From Zizania palustris (taxonomy: Eukaryota > Streptophyta > Magnoliopsida > Poales > Poaceae), in assembly GCA_019279435.1 (NCBI GenBank), contig JAAALK010000081.1, forward strand, positions 27,678,457 to 27,742,456: a stretch of DNA of 64,000 bases, in the 5' to 3' direction. The notes below the pieces were generated by a model. It saw only the letters and a program-made list of their open reading frames with translations, was not told where the DNA came from and ran no database searches. The position numbers and the translations under genes are program-made. This document shows positions 55,201 to 61,267 of this stretch, in pieces (position 1 is the stretch's first letter; each line of letters begins with the position of its first letter).

Positions 55201-55306
55201 GGTCCTCCTTCAAGATCCTCCTATCAATATTGTCATGGTTTGGTCCAGGAGACGTGTAAATGCACTTCCGGTACAAAATGTGGGGCTTTGAAACTTCCCC
55301 TAGTAG
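31229..55306 (-). CDS. Serine carboxypeptidase-like (SCPL) gene, six 3' exons; 5' part not in view
   Basis: Exons on the minus strand: 55306-55154 (LLGEVSKPHILYRKC ... SIKCK), 54114-54043 (GYCNYLSYFWANNNATQEAL ...), 53940-53819 (GTVNEWVRCHDHDLPYTRDI ...), 51772-51659 (GEHDTVVPFLGTQAWVRSL ...), 51552-51507 (FTIAYGNNLTFATVK) and 31312-31229 (GGHTAPEYEPERCFAMFSRW ... DKPL-stop). All junctions are GT-AG and in phase, including split codons. The product visible here is about 197 residues, the C-terminal 40% of a typical SCPL protein. It contains the Asp-region motif (SGEHDTVVPFLGTQAW, with Glu replacing the first Asp of the usual SGDHD) and the catalytic-His motif GGHTAPEY, typical of the clade that includes SCPL acyltransferases. 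These proteins are normally secreted or vacuolar and act on peptide or glucose esters. The serine and signal-peptide exons must lie beyond Copia-4 or outside the window, or be lost. The last intron (31313-51506) is about 20 kb of nested transposons. Whether it is still spliced is unknown. Confidence 0.8.
31313..33252. other. SCPL last-intron sequence left of Copia-3
   Basis: AT-rich. A motif 'tttttgtttgatcctatctg' followed by 'caaa' and 'aacct' occurs at about 31625 and 32819. The block 'ataatagactttgatctatt' ... 'aacccaaagt...ctagtttgg' at about 31685-31790 recurs at about 48380-48475. A GC-rich stretch at 32520-32770 has an open frame of low complexity (Ser/Pro/Thr) that I do not recognise. 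No complete element is seen. Confidence 0.45.
33258..33373 (+). repeat. Copia-3 5' LTR
   Basis: TGTTAGAGTG ... CTTCCTACA, 116 bp, containing 'gtgtggggcccctgtgtgtg' followed by a second 'ggcccc' block. Confidence 0.92.
33446..38664 (+). pseudogene. Copia-3 gag-pol, disrupted
   Basis: Gag (34220-34770) includes DPSSSSYARWRDLVLLTLQR and GRxAxL-type blocks; protease DWVADSSASFHTT (about 35233); GAG-pre-integrase WHRRLGHPSVD (about 35638); integrase HCDLW and CDNGSEFDN (about 36005); reverse transcriptase RYKARWVLRGFTQR (about 37300), YGLKQAPRAW (37561) and YVDD (about 37700); RNase H YTDADWTGC (about 38180); end ADIFTKGLPSS. Breaks seen: stops at 34187 (TAG), 35904 (TGA), 37207 (TAG) and 37861 (TAG), and frame changes near the 20-base G run (34886-34905) and near 36385. 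Copia-5 has the same TAG at the position equivalent to 37207. No functional polyprotein can be made from this copy. Confidence 0.9.
38659..38776 (+). repeat. Copia-3 3' LTR
   Basis: 118 bp, matching 33258-33373 with a GT length difference. Followed by GGAAC. Confidence 0.92.
38847..41404 (-). mobile_element. LINE-3: 5'-truncated L1-type LINE
   Basis: The minus strand ends with a poly(A) tail (T run at 38847-38853) preceded by a stem-loop GTAGGAG-CCT-CTCCTGC (38865-38881) and a 3' UTR similar to that of LINE-2. Coding remnants: reverse transcriptase in 41404-40046 with LDKAPGLDGFNSFFYKTWWP, NQYGFIKGRIIQDCLAWTLE, ILKLDFENAFD and QYVDDTIIF (Val where LINE-2 has Ala), then stops and frame changes; and a zf-RVT region (39961-39299) with GNGSTVSFWFDGW and KVFFWMLLMDRLNTKNI. 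The endonuclease and ORF1 are absent. No convincing target duplication was found, so the left and right limits are approximate. Confidence 0.85.
41618..44215 (+). CDS. LINE-2 ORF1 protein (865 aa)
   Basis: I chose ATG 41618 (MAGPLLALQELARDPEL) because the decayed LINE-1 copy has the same start (MAGPPLALLEL); an in-frame upstream start at 41585 exists. Visible parts: an N-terminal conserved block (FRLTEDSVALALHACLGG, about residues 70-90), a basic Ser/Arg/Pro-rich middle, and an RRM-like fold candidate (QVLHFHVQRYSIYPLGVGIF, FLAYPLDFKEFSFLEQVVAS, about 450-560), ending in a low-complexity acidic tail. In plant L1-type elements ORF1 binds element RNA and forms the RNP. No zinc knuckle is visible. 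Confidence 0.85.
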   Translation: MAGPLLALQELARDPELARLVSTWDFSPGQDFQHLVLRRFGSPVHFPSSSPLGSFLLLAVFRRFTFRLTEDSVALALHACLGGAPAGFHVRFVRDRHFRVSVSCKELGLFISRLRRFRSSCFEVSFFLWRDGGPNWPLEFARWRHEEASSWTVPRSRRSSRPLPSSSKRRPALRGSKRVSFVDAPQVVCFNSDEPVHISLISRRAHPTPASPCSNSNPASVPATSFLVGSILVPIFPPLPPRRELFRARRDLPSLLGPFVRQPLNCRTSPSVTSRPRRRSSECSATSCPIPTKHIFKRLHAALSPITRRKAIVAHVPSETDLIYCERTPPSRYHDACNSRGPLGSLFPPSSTPPVALDKSLALAIVPFSPPFSSSHPPRVANFPVDPLPYISRGGALSDGGGALRRRRGTVSLSGQIIKRNEDVAIATAGAHLSSQEQQELIPLIYDHITQVLHFHVQRYSIYPLGVGIFKMGSIFQRDCLVASAPYWIGGRMINFVNHDEAPNHRNSPAARIGWIMFLAYPLDFKEFSFLEQVVASFGKLLYWHSEDPSMARVMIKVLYDNPIDVPRSITLKSCHSLDGAGRSWTFPVFLLQNEFADRFPLDEDDLPPNGGNPHPFNGEVLPGEPEWVQHWADEQLLQGAFPVDLAPEENPHLIHVMDPPAAADDAWEAWPVQPPQVQAIEQPQDAVSAQMSGVSNQHTSDSFGTVQAAQSSPASPERLFPKPLVTAVFKRRARQSVPTAQTLSAVSVSTLGLRRSARLRNKQKGFRVSYSRKQYSNASVQDPTTAGTASLALPVNPTVEDFAQASVAGMAHAPLTIDQIQHCATHYCGLLAAQVTSDELLRDPAVDSQIVPVAAIPTVDNVDT
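44452..48056 (+). pseudogene. LINE-2 ORF2: endonuclease-reverse transcriptase-zf-RVT, one frameshift
   Basis: From ATG 44452. The apurinic-type endonuclease comes first (NILSWNIRGLNSPRK, CLQETKL, TVYGPCREPGK, WLFVGDFNLYR, SDHVPC; about residues 1-240). The reverse transcriptase follows (DKAPGPDGFNGRFYKACWP, FRPISLVN, QYGFIKGRSIQDCLAWALE, FKLDFEKAFD, GVRQGDPLSPLLF, QYADDTIIF, LPFPYLGLPLG; about 450-800). The frame changes between about 47224 and 47230, in 'ccccttttagggcg', consistent with loss of one base. The second frame then gives IGDSISLWFDLW and the zf-RVT region FFWLLLHNRLNTSDLL (to 48056). The reverse transcriptase core is intact, but the C-terminal zinc-binding region is out of frame. 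Confidence 0.9.
48183..48562. other. SCPL last-intron sequence between LINE-2 and the gypsy element
   Basis: AT-rich. It contains a copy (about 48375-48500) of the repeat also found at about 31680-31800. 'gctagtttggtaggctgg' (about 48468) is the approximate inverse of 'actaccaaacta' near 51390, so this and 51360-51402 may be the two halves of a MITE split by the gypsy insertion. Confidence 0.4.
48563..48909 (+). repeat. Gypsy 5' LTR
   Basis: 347 bp, TGTCAGGACT ... ATCATCTCCGTTCT, with a likely TATA region 'actatataagcaatg' near 48751. Confidence 0.85.
48960..50905 (+). pseudogene. Gypsy integrase-chromodomain remnant, interrupted
   Basis: Frame 48978-49169 reads SDIAMDFIEALPEVNGKSVI and VVDRFSKYAHF (integrase core, first Asp region). 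A jump around 49110-49200 and out-of-frame pieces follow. Then 49303-49905 gives WLPWAEFCYNSAFQSSLQTS, YGRDPPA, FEPGDWVWL, KLGPRFYGPF and LYNVFHVGLLKPY (integrase C-terminus). The chromodomain sequence is cut at 49896 by the MULE-like insert and resumes at 50773 with TWVELSSFQQQFPSYQLAD. It is not functional. Confidence 0.85.
49897..50763. mobile_element. Mutator-like non-autonomous element with palindrome array, nested in the gypsy element
   Basis: A perfect 9-bp target duplication GGCAAATTG (49888-49896 and 50764-50772) is characteristic of Mutator-like elements. The ends are imperfect inverted repeats (CAGTGTTGAAAAAATCAGCC versus AATGTTAGAAAAATCGGTGA on the complement). The left arm contains five perfect copies of the palindrome CCGATTAATCGG. 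The centre (about 50080-50510) is strongly GC-rich and may be captured host sequence (Pack-MULE-like). The open frames there, on both strands, match nothing I recognise. Confidence 0.75.
50912..51267 (+). repeat. Gypsy 3' LTR
   Basis: 356 bp. Same sequence as 48563-48909 with a 9-base insertion after 'ggtatacac' and scattered substitutions. Preceded by a polypurine tract. Confidence 0.85.
51268..51359 (-). repeat. Possible copia LTR fragment
   Basis: On the minus strand it begins TGTTAGAGTGTGTCTGGTGT and continues 'agcccatgtatcttaaggcc', in the style of a copia LTR start. It is truncated by the gypsy right end. Confidence 0.4.
52378..53528. mobile_element. MULE/hAT-like element with GC-rich tandem-repeat cargo
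   Basis: An 8-bp target duplication ATCTTATC (52370-52377 and 53529-53536) flanks inverted ends CATAGTTGTTACGGCG and, on the complement of the right end, CATAGTTGTCATGGCG. The subterminal regions are rich in 'ggcgaggcg' and 'cgcttaggcg' motifs. The interior has an AT-rich left half and a GC-rich right half (52810-53210) made largely of tandem repeats. I assign no coding function, despite long open frames produced by the repeat. Confidence 0.7.
52908..53165. repeat. GC-rich tandem repeats inside the 52378-53528 element
   Basis: Repeating blocks 'gagctccggcggagggagcg' and 'gagggctctggcggagggag' with 'ccgaggcccgag' recur with a period of about 60 bp, then with shorter irregular units. They create spurious open frames on both strands. 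Confidence 0.75.
54182..54650 (+). mobile_element. Helitron-like non-autonomous element in an SCPL intron
   Basis: The 5' end TCTCTACTAATATAAAGCAC and the 3' end GGACCCTTTACTAG are typical Helitron termini of grasses. The element lies between A (54181) and T (54651) without target duplication. 469 bp, between SCPL exons 55306-55154 and 54114-54043. The interior has GC-rich sequence near 54205-54345 and a purine-rich stretch near 54350-54410. Confidence 0.6.
54652..54940. repeat. Stowaway-type MITE relic
   Basis: 'cattataagtcatttcat'-like sequence, repeated once at the left, and 'tgacagagaaagtagta' at the right resemble degraded Stowaway ends. AT-rich interior. It follows the Helitron-like element directly. 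Confidence 0.35.
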
Positions 55307-56049
55307 CTGCAATGAAAAAGATGTATCACCTCAGTAGCCATGTGAATTATACGCCAAATGATTAATTCATAATTTACTAACAAATCCCTTGGTAGAATAA
55401 CAAAGCCATATTGTTTAATTTCATTCTACCTCAAAACCTGATTCCATTTCTTCTTATGACAAGCAAAGCCAGACCTGTATGCCCTAATAGAACAACCAAG
55501 ATGGCCTACCTGCTGCCAGCCTTAGCAACAGACTGCAGCAACTTATGTTCGAAAACACAAATCAGGATAAAGGGAGGAAGGAGAGACAGGGAGGCATTCG
55601 GATCCTTTCTCCGTCTCATTATAATTCATAGGATTATAATAAAATGCAAATTGTGTGCCCATCATCCAATAATATCTAATGGAAATTTGGTTTGTGGCTA
55701 GTTCCACGGTAAACATAACCGAACGGTTACCACGGTAATTGCTCGGTTTGATTTAAAATTCAAATTAAAAATTAATTTTTTTAAAAATCACAAAAAAACT
55801 ATAAATACTAAATGATTTATAATGGTATGGTTTAAGGTGATTTTTTTAAAAAAAATACAATTTTACAAAGTTATGAGCAAAACAAGATCAGTAAAAAAAT
55901 AAAAATAAAAAATGCGCCAACCCAAAATCCTGCTATATGCATGTTTTTTGTTTTCTTTTTTTTTTCAAAAAATGGTATTACTAAATTTCTAATGCTCTAC
56001 CAGTTAATTCAACCAAAAAACAATACATTTTACACTATTTTTTTAACAT
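55307..56049. other. SCPL intron or 5' region left of Copia-4
   Basis: I searched for the next upstream SCPL exon and did not find one. A short frame at about 55505-55565 ends at a GT but is in the wrong phase and lacks family residues. The rest is AT-rich. The last five bases before the element (TGTAT, 56050-56054) are the Copia-4 target duplication. Confidence 0.45.
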
Positions 56050-56054
56050 TGTAT

Positions 56055-56183
56055 TGTTACTAACCTCAATTAGAGAGAGAAGATTAATACCACCATTAAG
56101 GTGGATGTATATATATAGCCATGAGATGGGCCTAGATGACTTAGATGATATATGGGCCTTATATATATATATGGGCCTTAACA
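56055..56183 (-). repeat. Copia-4 3' LTR
   Basis: 129 bp, TGTTACTAAC ... GGGCCTTAACA on the plus strand, with AT-dinucleotide runs. Confidence 0.92.
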
Positions 56184-56196
56184 CCCCCCCTCAAAC

Positions 56197-59100
56197 TCAA
56201 GGTGGATCAGAAACACTGAGTTTGAGCAAATGAAGCCGATGTTGCTCTCGAGTCTGTGCTTTAGTGAAGAAATCTGCAACTTGTAATTCGGATGGCACAT
56301 ACTGAAGAGCAATAGTCTTCTGATGACAATGAGACCGAGTAAATGATGCATCAACACCAATGTGCTTTGTAAGATCATGCTTCACAGGATTCTTAGCAAT
56401 CTGTATGGCTCCAGTATTATCATAGAGATGAGGTGTAGGATCAACACAAGAAATACCAAAATCTGTCAACAACCATCGAAGCCATATAATCTCAGATGTG
56501 GTAGTAGCAAGTGCTCGAAGTTCTGCCTCTGTACTGGAGCGAGACACCGCTGCCTGCTTCTTGGACTTCCATGTAAGAGGAGAAGAACCAAGAAGAATGC
56601 AATAACCAGTGATAGAGCGGCGATCTACCGGATCGCTCGCCCAGGTGGAGTCCGAGTAAGCATGAAGCTGAAGCGGACTATCACGAGCATAAAACAAGCA
56701 CTGAGATGATGTCCCTTGTAAATATCGCAGCACACGAAGTAAATGCCCAAAATGAACCGAAGTAGGAGCACTCACAAACTGACTCAAAATATGGACAGCG
56801 TGAGCAATGTCAGGTCTGGTAACAGTGAGATAAACAAGACTGCCCACAATGTGCCTATATCGAGAGGGATCCTCAAGAGGTGTGCCATCAGTAGGACGAA
56901 GCTGTAAATGAAGATCCATAGGTGTTACAGCCGTCCGATTATCAGTAATTCCAGAACGAGAAATAAGATCTCGAATATATTTGGACTGAGAAAGATAATA
57001 GCCCTTGGCAGAATGTAAAACCTCAATCCCTAAGAAATAGCTGAGAGGTCCTAGGTCAGAGATCAAAAATTGCTCACTAAGTTGCTTTTTCACCTGAGAA
57101 ATATGTTCCCCATCATCACCCGTTATCAACATATCATCCACATACAAAAGAAGCAAAGTGCGTCCATGTGACGAGAGATGAACAAACAAGGCAGGATCAT
57201 GATCACTGGGAGAAAAACCAGCAGCTCTTATCACAATGACAAAGCACTCAAACCAAGCACGTGGAGCTTGTTTAAGACCATATAAAGCACGACGAAGACG
57301 ACAGACATGTCCAGAGGGTACATCAACGCCTGGGGGTGGTTGCATATAAACTTCCTCATGCAAATCACCATGAAGAAAAGCATTCTTGACGTCCATCTGA
57401 GATATAGTCCAAGAACAGGTAGCAGCTACGGCAATCAGAGTACGAACAGTAGTCATGTGGGCAACAGGAGCAAAGGTCTCATCATAATCCACACCCTGAG
57501 TCTGCTGAAAACCTCTAGCAACAAGACGAGCTTTATATCTCTCAATAGTGCCATCTGACTTGGTCTTAATTTTGAACACCCATTTGCATGTAATTGGTAC
57601 TGCATGTGAGTGTAATGGAACAATATCCCAAGTGCCAGTACGATCCAGGGCAGCAAGCTCTTCAGACATAGCAAGTTGCCATTCCGGACTACTAGAAGCT
57701 TCTTGATAAGTGGATGGCTCATCAACGATGGCACTTACACATGGGAAACCGAACCTGTCAGGAGGCTCAATAGTAGCACGATCTCGTAGATTGTATCTCG
57801 AACCAACCTGTGACTCATCAGAAATAGCATGTGACTCATCAAGTATGTTAGAATCATCAGAAACAAGTACATTAGGACCGGCCGAGTTAGGATTTGATGG
57901 AGACTCTATGGGATTAGTGGGACGACGAGTGTAAACATGTATGATGGGTGGTTTAGAATGTGGAGGTGCAACTGTGGTGGGTGGGGAAGGATCATTGGGT
58001 GGAGGGAGACACATAAACGATGTGGACTCTGTGGGAGAATAGGATGACTGGGTAGACTGGTTATAAAAGAAGGGACAGTTCTCATCAAAAGTCACATCAC
58101 GAGAGATACGTATGTGACGAGAAGAAGGATCATAACAACGATAACCCTTATGCTCAGGACTATATCCTAGAAAAACACACTCAACGGATTGGGCTGTCAA
58201 CTTAGTTCGCTCACGAGGTGCAAGCAGAACATAGCACGTACACCCAAACACCCGGAGATGATCATACCTAGGAGGAGTACCAAAAAGGACTTCACCGGGG
58301 CTGTTGCCAGACAGTTTGGATGAAGGTTGTCGGTTAATGAGATAAACAACAGTGGAAGCAGCTTCGCCCCAGAAATGCGAAGGAACAAAAGAGGCAATCA
58401 GAAGGGTGCGAGCAGTCTCTATGAGATGGCGATGTTTGCGTTCAGCAACACCATTCTGAGCATGGGCACCAGGACATGAGAGCTGAGCAAGGGTGCCTTC
58501 AGCGGTCAAGAACTGGCGAAAAGAATCAGATAAATACTCACCACCAGAGTCAGAGCGAAAAATTTTAATGGAGGTAGAGAACTGAGTATGAACCATGCGA
58601 GCAAAAGACTGGTAAATGGAACGCAATTGAGAACGATGTTTCATAAAATAAATCCAAGTATATCGAGAATGATCATCAATAAAAATGACATAAAACTTAT
58701 GACCACCCTTTGTAACAAAGGGGGCAGGGCCCCATACATCGGAATGAACAAGATCAAAAGGTCTAGCAGAGTAGGAAGTACTAGAGGGATATGAAAGTTG
58801 TATCTGTTTGCCAAGCTTGCAACCCTTACAATGAAAACTAGACTCAATAGATGTAGGACCTAAACAACCTTTATTTATTAATGTAGATAACCGAGACCCA
58901 CATAGATGACCAAGACGATGATGCCACTTGGCGAAGGAAGAGGTAGGTGCCGATGCAACGGATGACACCTGAGCGGTAGAAGCAGCGGAAGAAGGAAGCC
59001 TCAAGGTGTCCAAAACATAGAGGCTAGGGGCACCTCTACGGCGATGGCCAGTCCCAATCACAATCCCGCTTCGACGATCCTGAATAAAACAAGATGAGTC

Positions 59101-60225
59101 ATCAAATCCAACAAAACAATTATGGTCTGTGACTTGACCTACTGAAAGAAGATTCATGGACAACTGTGGTACAAAGGAAACATTAGGTATAGAAAACTGA
59201 GAATTGCAAAGTGAACCCTGATGAGTAATATGGCAAGATGTACCATCAGCTGTCTGAACAGAAGCACCATCAGTGACCGGCTTGCAAGCAACCAACTGAG
59301 ATTGATCTGATGTCACATGAAAAGAAGCTCCTGAATCAAGAACCCAAGATGACTGAGCAGCACTGACAGGGGAGGCAGCAGCAGTGGACACAGAACCTTT
59401 GGAGGTACTACGCCCACGGGCACGGCGTGCACGATACTCAGCCAACTTCTCTGGATACCGAACAAAGCAGTTCTCCGAACGATGACCAGTCTTCTTGCAA
59501 TGGTCACACAGAGTACCCTCAGAAGAGCCACCTGTAGCTGGGCTGGACCTCTGAGAAGCTACAAGTACACTGTGGGGCACTGATATTGGAGCAGACGCAA
59601 GTGAATGAAGACGGGTCTCTTCAGCAATCAAGGCAGACAAAACATCAGCAATGGATGGAGTGACAGGGTTACTGAGCTGTTGCATACGGATAGACTCAAA
59701 GTCTGATCTGAGACCATGACAAAACTGATACATAAGAAACTTCTCAATGAACTTGTTCTTCTGATCACAACAGCCTGAACATCCCCTAGTGCACTGAGGA
59801 ACCATGGAGAGCAATGGTCCCATCAAGCGATCAAAGGCAGTGTAGTACTCATCTATGGAGAGATCATTCTGCTGAAGACCATGAAGTCCTGTCATGAGAG
59901 TATGTAGCAGAGCACCACTATTCTGAACATATCGGCGCTGCAAATAATCCCACATCTCCTTAGCAGTCTTGTGATGCTCAAGACTAATAATCAAGGACTC
60001 CTTCATACTTGTGACAATGGCACTCATAACTCTACCATCATTATTCTGCCAGGTCTTGATTTCTGCAGCACCAGAACCATCTGTTGACTTATCAATGGGA
60101 GGAACATCAGTCAAGTGAGATGCAAGGGCATAACCTCTCAACACAGTTTTCACAGAAAAAGCCCATTCTCGATAATTGTGACCATCGAGTTTGATAGGGA
60201 TGGCAATAGCACTAGATTGAGCCAT
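56197..60225 (-). CDS. Copia-4 gag-pol polyprotein (1342 aa, intact)
   Basis: I start at ATG 60225 (MAQSSAIAIPIKLDGHNYRE), where gag-like sequence begins; the frame is open 30 residues further upstream. The gag domain (about 8-215) includes NYREWAFSVK and WDYLQRRYV. The zinc knuckle is CDHCKKTGHRSENC (about 240-253). The protease is VLDSGASFHVT (about 295). GAG-pre-integrase is WHHRLGHL (about 434). The integrase has HSDVWGP (about 494), RSDSGGEYL (about 557) and QNGVAERKHRH (about 590). The reverse transcriptase has KWVFKIKT (about 881), YGLKQAPRAW (about 982) and YVDD (about 1028). RNase H has YSDSTWASD (about 1190), with Thr where the other copies here have Asp or His, and ends ADFFTKAQT. 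All core catalytic residues are otherwise present. Confidence 0.94.
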   Translation of the reverse strand: MAQSSAIAIPIKLDGHNYREWAFSVKTVLRGYALASHLTDVPPIDKSTDGSGAAEIKTWQNNDGRVMSAIVTSMKESLIISLEHHKTAKEMWDYLQRRYVQNSGALLHTLMTGLHGLQQNDLSIDEYYTAFDRLMGPLLSMVPQCTRGCSGCCDQKNKFIEKFLMYQFCHGLRSDFESIRMQQLSNPVTPSIADVLSALIAEETRLHSLASAPISVPHSVLVASQRSSPATGGSSEGTLCDHCKKTGHRSENCFVRYPEKLAEYRARRARGRSTSKGSVSTAAASPVSAAQSSWVLDSGASFHVTSDQSQLVACKPVTDGASVQTADGTSCHITHQGSLCNSQFSIPNVSFVPQLSMNLLSVGQVTDHNCFVGFDDSSCFIQDRRSGIVIGTGHRRRGAPSLYVLDTLRLPSSAASTAQVSSVASAPTSSFAKWHHRLGHLCGSRLSTLINKGCLGPTSIESSFHCKGCKLGKQIQLSYPSSTSYSARPFDLVHSDVWGPAPFVTKGGHKFYVIFIDDHSRYTWIYFMKHRSQLRSIYQSFARMVHTQFSTSIKIFRSDSGGEYLSDSFRQFLTAEGTLAQLSCPGAHAQNGVAERKHRHLIETARTLLIASFVPSHFWGEAASTVVYLINRQPSSKLSGNSPGEVLFGTPPRYDHLRVFGCTCYVLLAPRERTKLTAQSVECVFLGYSPEHKGYRCYDPSSRHIRISRDVTFDENCPFFYNQSTQSSYSPTESTSFMCLPPPNDPSPPTTVAPPHSKPPIIHVYTRRPTNPIESPSNPNSAGPNVLVSDDSNILDESHAISDESQVGSRYNLRDRATIEPPDRFGFPCVSAIVDEPSTYQEASSSPEWQLAMSEELAALDRTGTWDIVPLHSHAVPITCKWVFKIKTKSDGTIERYKARLVARGFQQTQGVDYDETFAPVAHMTTVRTLIAVAATCSWTISQMDVKNAFLHGDLHEEVYMQPPPGVDVPSGHVCRLRRALYGLKQAPRAWFECFVIVIRAAGFSPSDHDPALFVHLSSHGRTLLLLYVDDMLITGDDGEHISQVKKQLSEQFLISDLGPLSYFLGIEVLHSAKGYYLSQSKYIRDLISRSGITDNRTAVTPMDLHLQLRPTDGTPLEDPSRYRHIVGSLVYLTVTRPDIAHAVHILSQFVSAPTSVHFGHLLRVLRYLQGTSSQCLFYARDSPLQLHAYSDSTWASDPVDRRSITGYCILLGSSPLTWKSKKQAAVSRSSTEAELRALATTTSEIIWLRWLLTDFGISCVDPTPHLYDNTGAIQIAKNPVKHDLTKHIGVDASFTRSHCHQKTIALQYVPSELQVADFFTKAQTREQHRLHLLKLSVSDPP

Positions 60226-60399
60226 GGCAGCCAAAAAAAAGGAGAACACAGAACAGATGAAAAATAAAACAGCAGTAGAGGGCACACAGCAATAGCGGGG
60301 ACCGGCTTGGGGCACGCGGCAGTCGCGACAGCGAGACCCGACAGTGGTTGGACGGCCGAGACGTCAGGAGCAGGCCGAGGCAGAAGCAGGTCCCGACGG

Positions 60400-60590
60400 G
60401 ACAGCCCGGAGGCGCCGCGACGGCGGCGGGAGGGGCCGCGACGGCGGCCGGGAGAGGGGCCGCGGCGGCGGTCGGGAGAGGAGCCGCGACGGCGGCGGTC
60501 GGGACGCTCCGCAGGGGCCGCGACGGCGGCCGGAGGGGCCGCGACGGCGGCAGGAAGAGGAGCCGCGATGGCGGCTCGGGGAGACAAGGT
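60400..60590. repeat. GC-rich tandem repeats in the Copia-4 leader
   Basis: 'ggggccgcgacggcggc' and the variant 'ggagccgcgacggcggcgg' occur about six times at irregular 18-30 bp spacing between the primer-binding site and gag. This produces spurious Arg/Gly-rich frames. It could form strong secondary structure in the genomic RNA leader. Confidence 0.75.
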
Positions 60591-60660
60591 GGAGGTGGAA
60601 ACAGGGGAAAAAACAGATCGGGATTAGAGATCCAAAACCCTAACCCTAGCTCTGATACTA

Positions 60661-60791
60661 TGTTACTAACCTCAATTAGAGAGAGAAGATTAATACCACC
60701 ATTAAGGTGGATGTATATATATATAGCCATGAGATGGGCCTAGATGACTTAGATGATATATGGGCCTTATATATATATATGGGCCTTAACA
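60661..60791 (-). repeat. Copia-4 5' LTR
   Basis: 131 bp. Same as 56055-56183 apart from one AT unit. Adjacent to the primer-binding site. Confidence 0.92.
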
Positions 60792-60796
60792 TGTAT

Positions 60797-61148
60797 CACA
60801 AGTTTTTAACTCCGCCTATGTTGTCTCAACATAGCAGGTCCCAAGCCCTGGTAAAGGAGGAGGGTTGTGATAGGCTTGGCGAGCCAACGTAAAACCTAGC
60901 CATTCTAATGGAGATGAAACCCAAGAGAAAACCGTTGGGGCATAACCCTCTTAGCGACGCGCCATGTCGGAACCCGGGTGTGGTGTTAAATGGGCAAGGG
61001 CTGGGTCGTCTCCCCTTGGGGGCGCGCCGTGTCGCGATCTGGGCACGGTGTCAAGTGAGCAAGGATCAGGTCGTCCTTCCCTTAGTAGCGCGCTACATCG
61101 GCGCCCGGGTGTAGTGAAAAGTATGCAAGGGACTTCTCATCTCTCTCG
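60797..61148. repeat. Dispersed repeat with three degenerate tandem units
   Basis: 'ggtcccaagccctggtaaag' followed by 'gaggagggttgtgatagg' is a block I recognise from a common grass retroelement, probably an RTE-like LINE 5' region. From about 60950, three related units of 60-70 bp follow ('gcgacgcgccatgtcggaac', 'gcgcgccgtgtcgcgatctg', 'gcgcgctacatcggcgcccg'), each followed by 'gggtgtgg/cacggtg' and 'gcaagg'-type motifs. It is truncated at the Copia-5 insertion. Confidence 0.5.
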
Positions 61149-61153
61149 ACTAG

Positions 61154-61264
61154 TGTAGGAAGAGATAGATGGATAGATTCCTCTCCCTTGGGTTGGGAGG
61201 ATAAAAGGGGAGCCTTACAGGAGGGGCCCACACACCAGGGGCCCCACACACACACACTCTAACA
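61154..61264 (-). repeat. Copia-5 3' LTR
   Basis: Related to the Copia-3 LTR (shared 'ggaggggcccacacac' and 'ggggccccacaca'), with a different segment 'agatagatggatagattcct' and a shorter AC run. Confidence 0.88.
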
Positions 61265-61267
61265 CCC

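Larger units (their letters stand above)
56055..60791 (-). mobile_element. Copia-4: complete copia element
   Basis: LTRs 56055-56183 (129 bp) and 60661-60791 (131 bp) differ by one AT unit. The flanking duplication is TGTAT (56050-56054 and 60792-60796). The primer-binding site reads TAGTATCAGAGC (60649-60660), one base off the usual TGGTATCAGAGC. A purine tract GAGGGGGGGTG lies beside the other LTR. The polyprotein is intact. The leader between primer site and gag is GC-rich with tandem repeats. Confidence 0.95.

Noticed and set aside
55505..55565. Candidate further upstream SCPL exon on the minus strand
   Set aside because: It ends at a GT, but the phase is incompatible with the 55306 exon and the residues do not match the family.
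60150..60743. Arg/Gly-rich frames on both strands near the Copia-4 5' LTR
   Set aside because: Generated by the 'gccgcgacggcggc' repeats in the retrotransposon leader.
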